A stretch of 42,486 nucleotides of DNA from Gracilaria domingensis (Eukaryota > Rhodophyta > Florideophyceae > Gracilariales > Gracilariaceae), in the NCBI GenBank assembly GCA_022539475.1, contig VCMS01000392.1, positions 1-42,486 on the forward strand. The letters are read 5' to 3'. How positions within the stretch are numbered: position 1 is the first letter of the stretch; each line of letters begins with the position of its first letter. A program made the translations under genes and the position numbers. Below are positions 42,410 through 42,486 of this stretch, piece by piece. The notes under the pieces are model-generated. The model saw only the letters and a list, made by a program, of their open reading frames with translations. It was not told where the DNA came from and made no database searches.

Positions 42410-42414
42410 CAATC
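42410..42414. repeat. El3 target-site duplication, right copy
   Basis: CAATC, as at 31334-31338. The remaining sequence to 42486 holds no recognisable feature. Confidence 0.75.
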
Positions 42415-42486
42415 GAGCAGGAGGTCTTAATCTGGGAGGGGCCGCAAGCGAAAAACGATGAATCTTGACGGTGCTGCAGCGCATAT

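Overview
This is a eukaryotic window made almost entirely of mobile DNA. Nothing in it is bacterial in layout: there are three Ty3/Gypsy LTR retrotransposons, a Plavaka/CMC-type cut-and-paste transposase, foldback palindromes and hairpin minisatellites. The sequence does not name the species. The GC content near one half and the large Gypsy elements with few visible introns would fit a red alga or an oomycete, but that is only a guess.

Left part (1-12.8 kb): a foldback palindrome (273-2108) lies directly upstream of a decayed gene block. On the + strand are an unrecognised gene with a PKKKRKV nuclear-localisation motif, a beta-group amino DNA methyltransferase (TDPPF then FAGTFS), a SET domain, and a Ser/Arg-rich coiled-coil gene. 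Converging on them from the - strand is a two-piece Plavaka-like transposase. I read the block as one degenerate DNA transposon carrying chromatin-modifying cargo. To its right are a three-copy tandem repeat and a row of perfect hairpins.

Middle (13.2-27.6 kb): a 5' remnant of Gypsy element El1 (LTR, primer site, half of gag; - strand) lies beside El2, a full-length 12.26 kb Gypsy chromovirus (+ strand). El2 has 969-bp LTRs that differ at about 12 sites by my count and a 5-bp target duplication, AAGAC. It encodes gag with a CCHC knuckle, protease, RT, RNase H, integrase and a detached chromodomain, all with several lesions. Between the chromodomain and the 3' LTR it carries a long antisense gene.

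Right (27.6-42.5 kb): first comes a GC-rich 32-bp minisatellite and an array of at least seven stem-loops, each with 10-bp arms and a 7-nt loop. An AT-rich stretch with an RT relic follows, then El3, a young 11.07 kb Gypsy chromovirus (- strand) with LTRs about 0.5% apart and target duplication CAATC. El3 also carries a long antisense gene between integrase and 3' LTR; it is intact (780 aa, C-terminal RGG box) although gag and pol are broken. A weak but structured similarity links the El2 and El3 antisense proteins. Both elements also have a second exact copy of their polypurine tract near the end of pol. The conserved antisense gene is the most interesting candidate system here.
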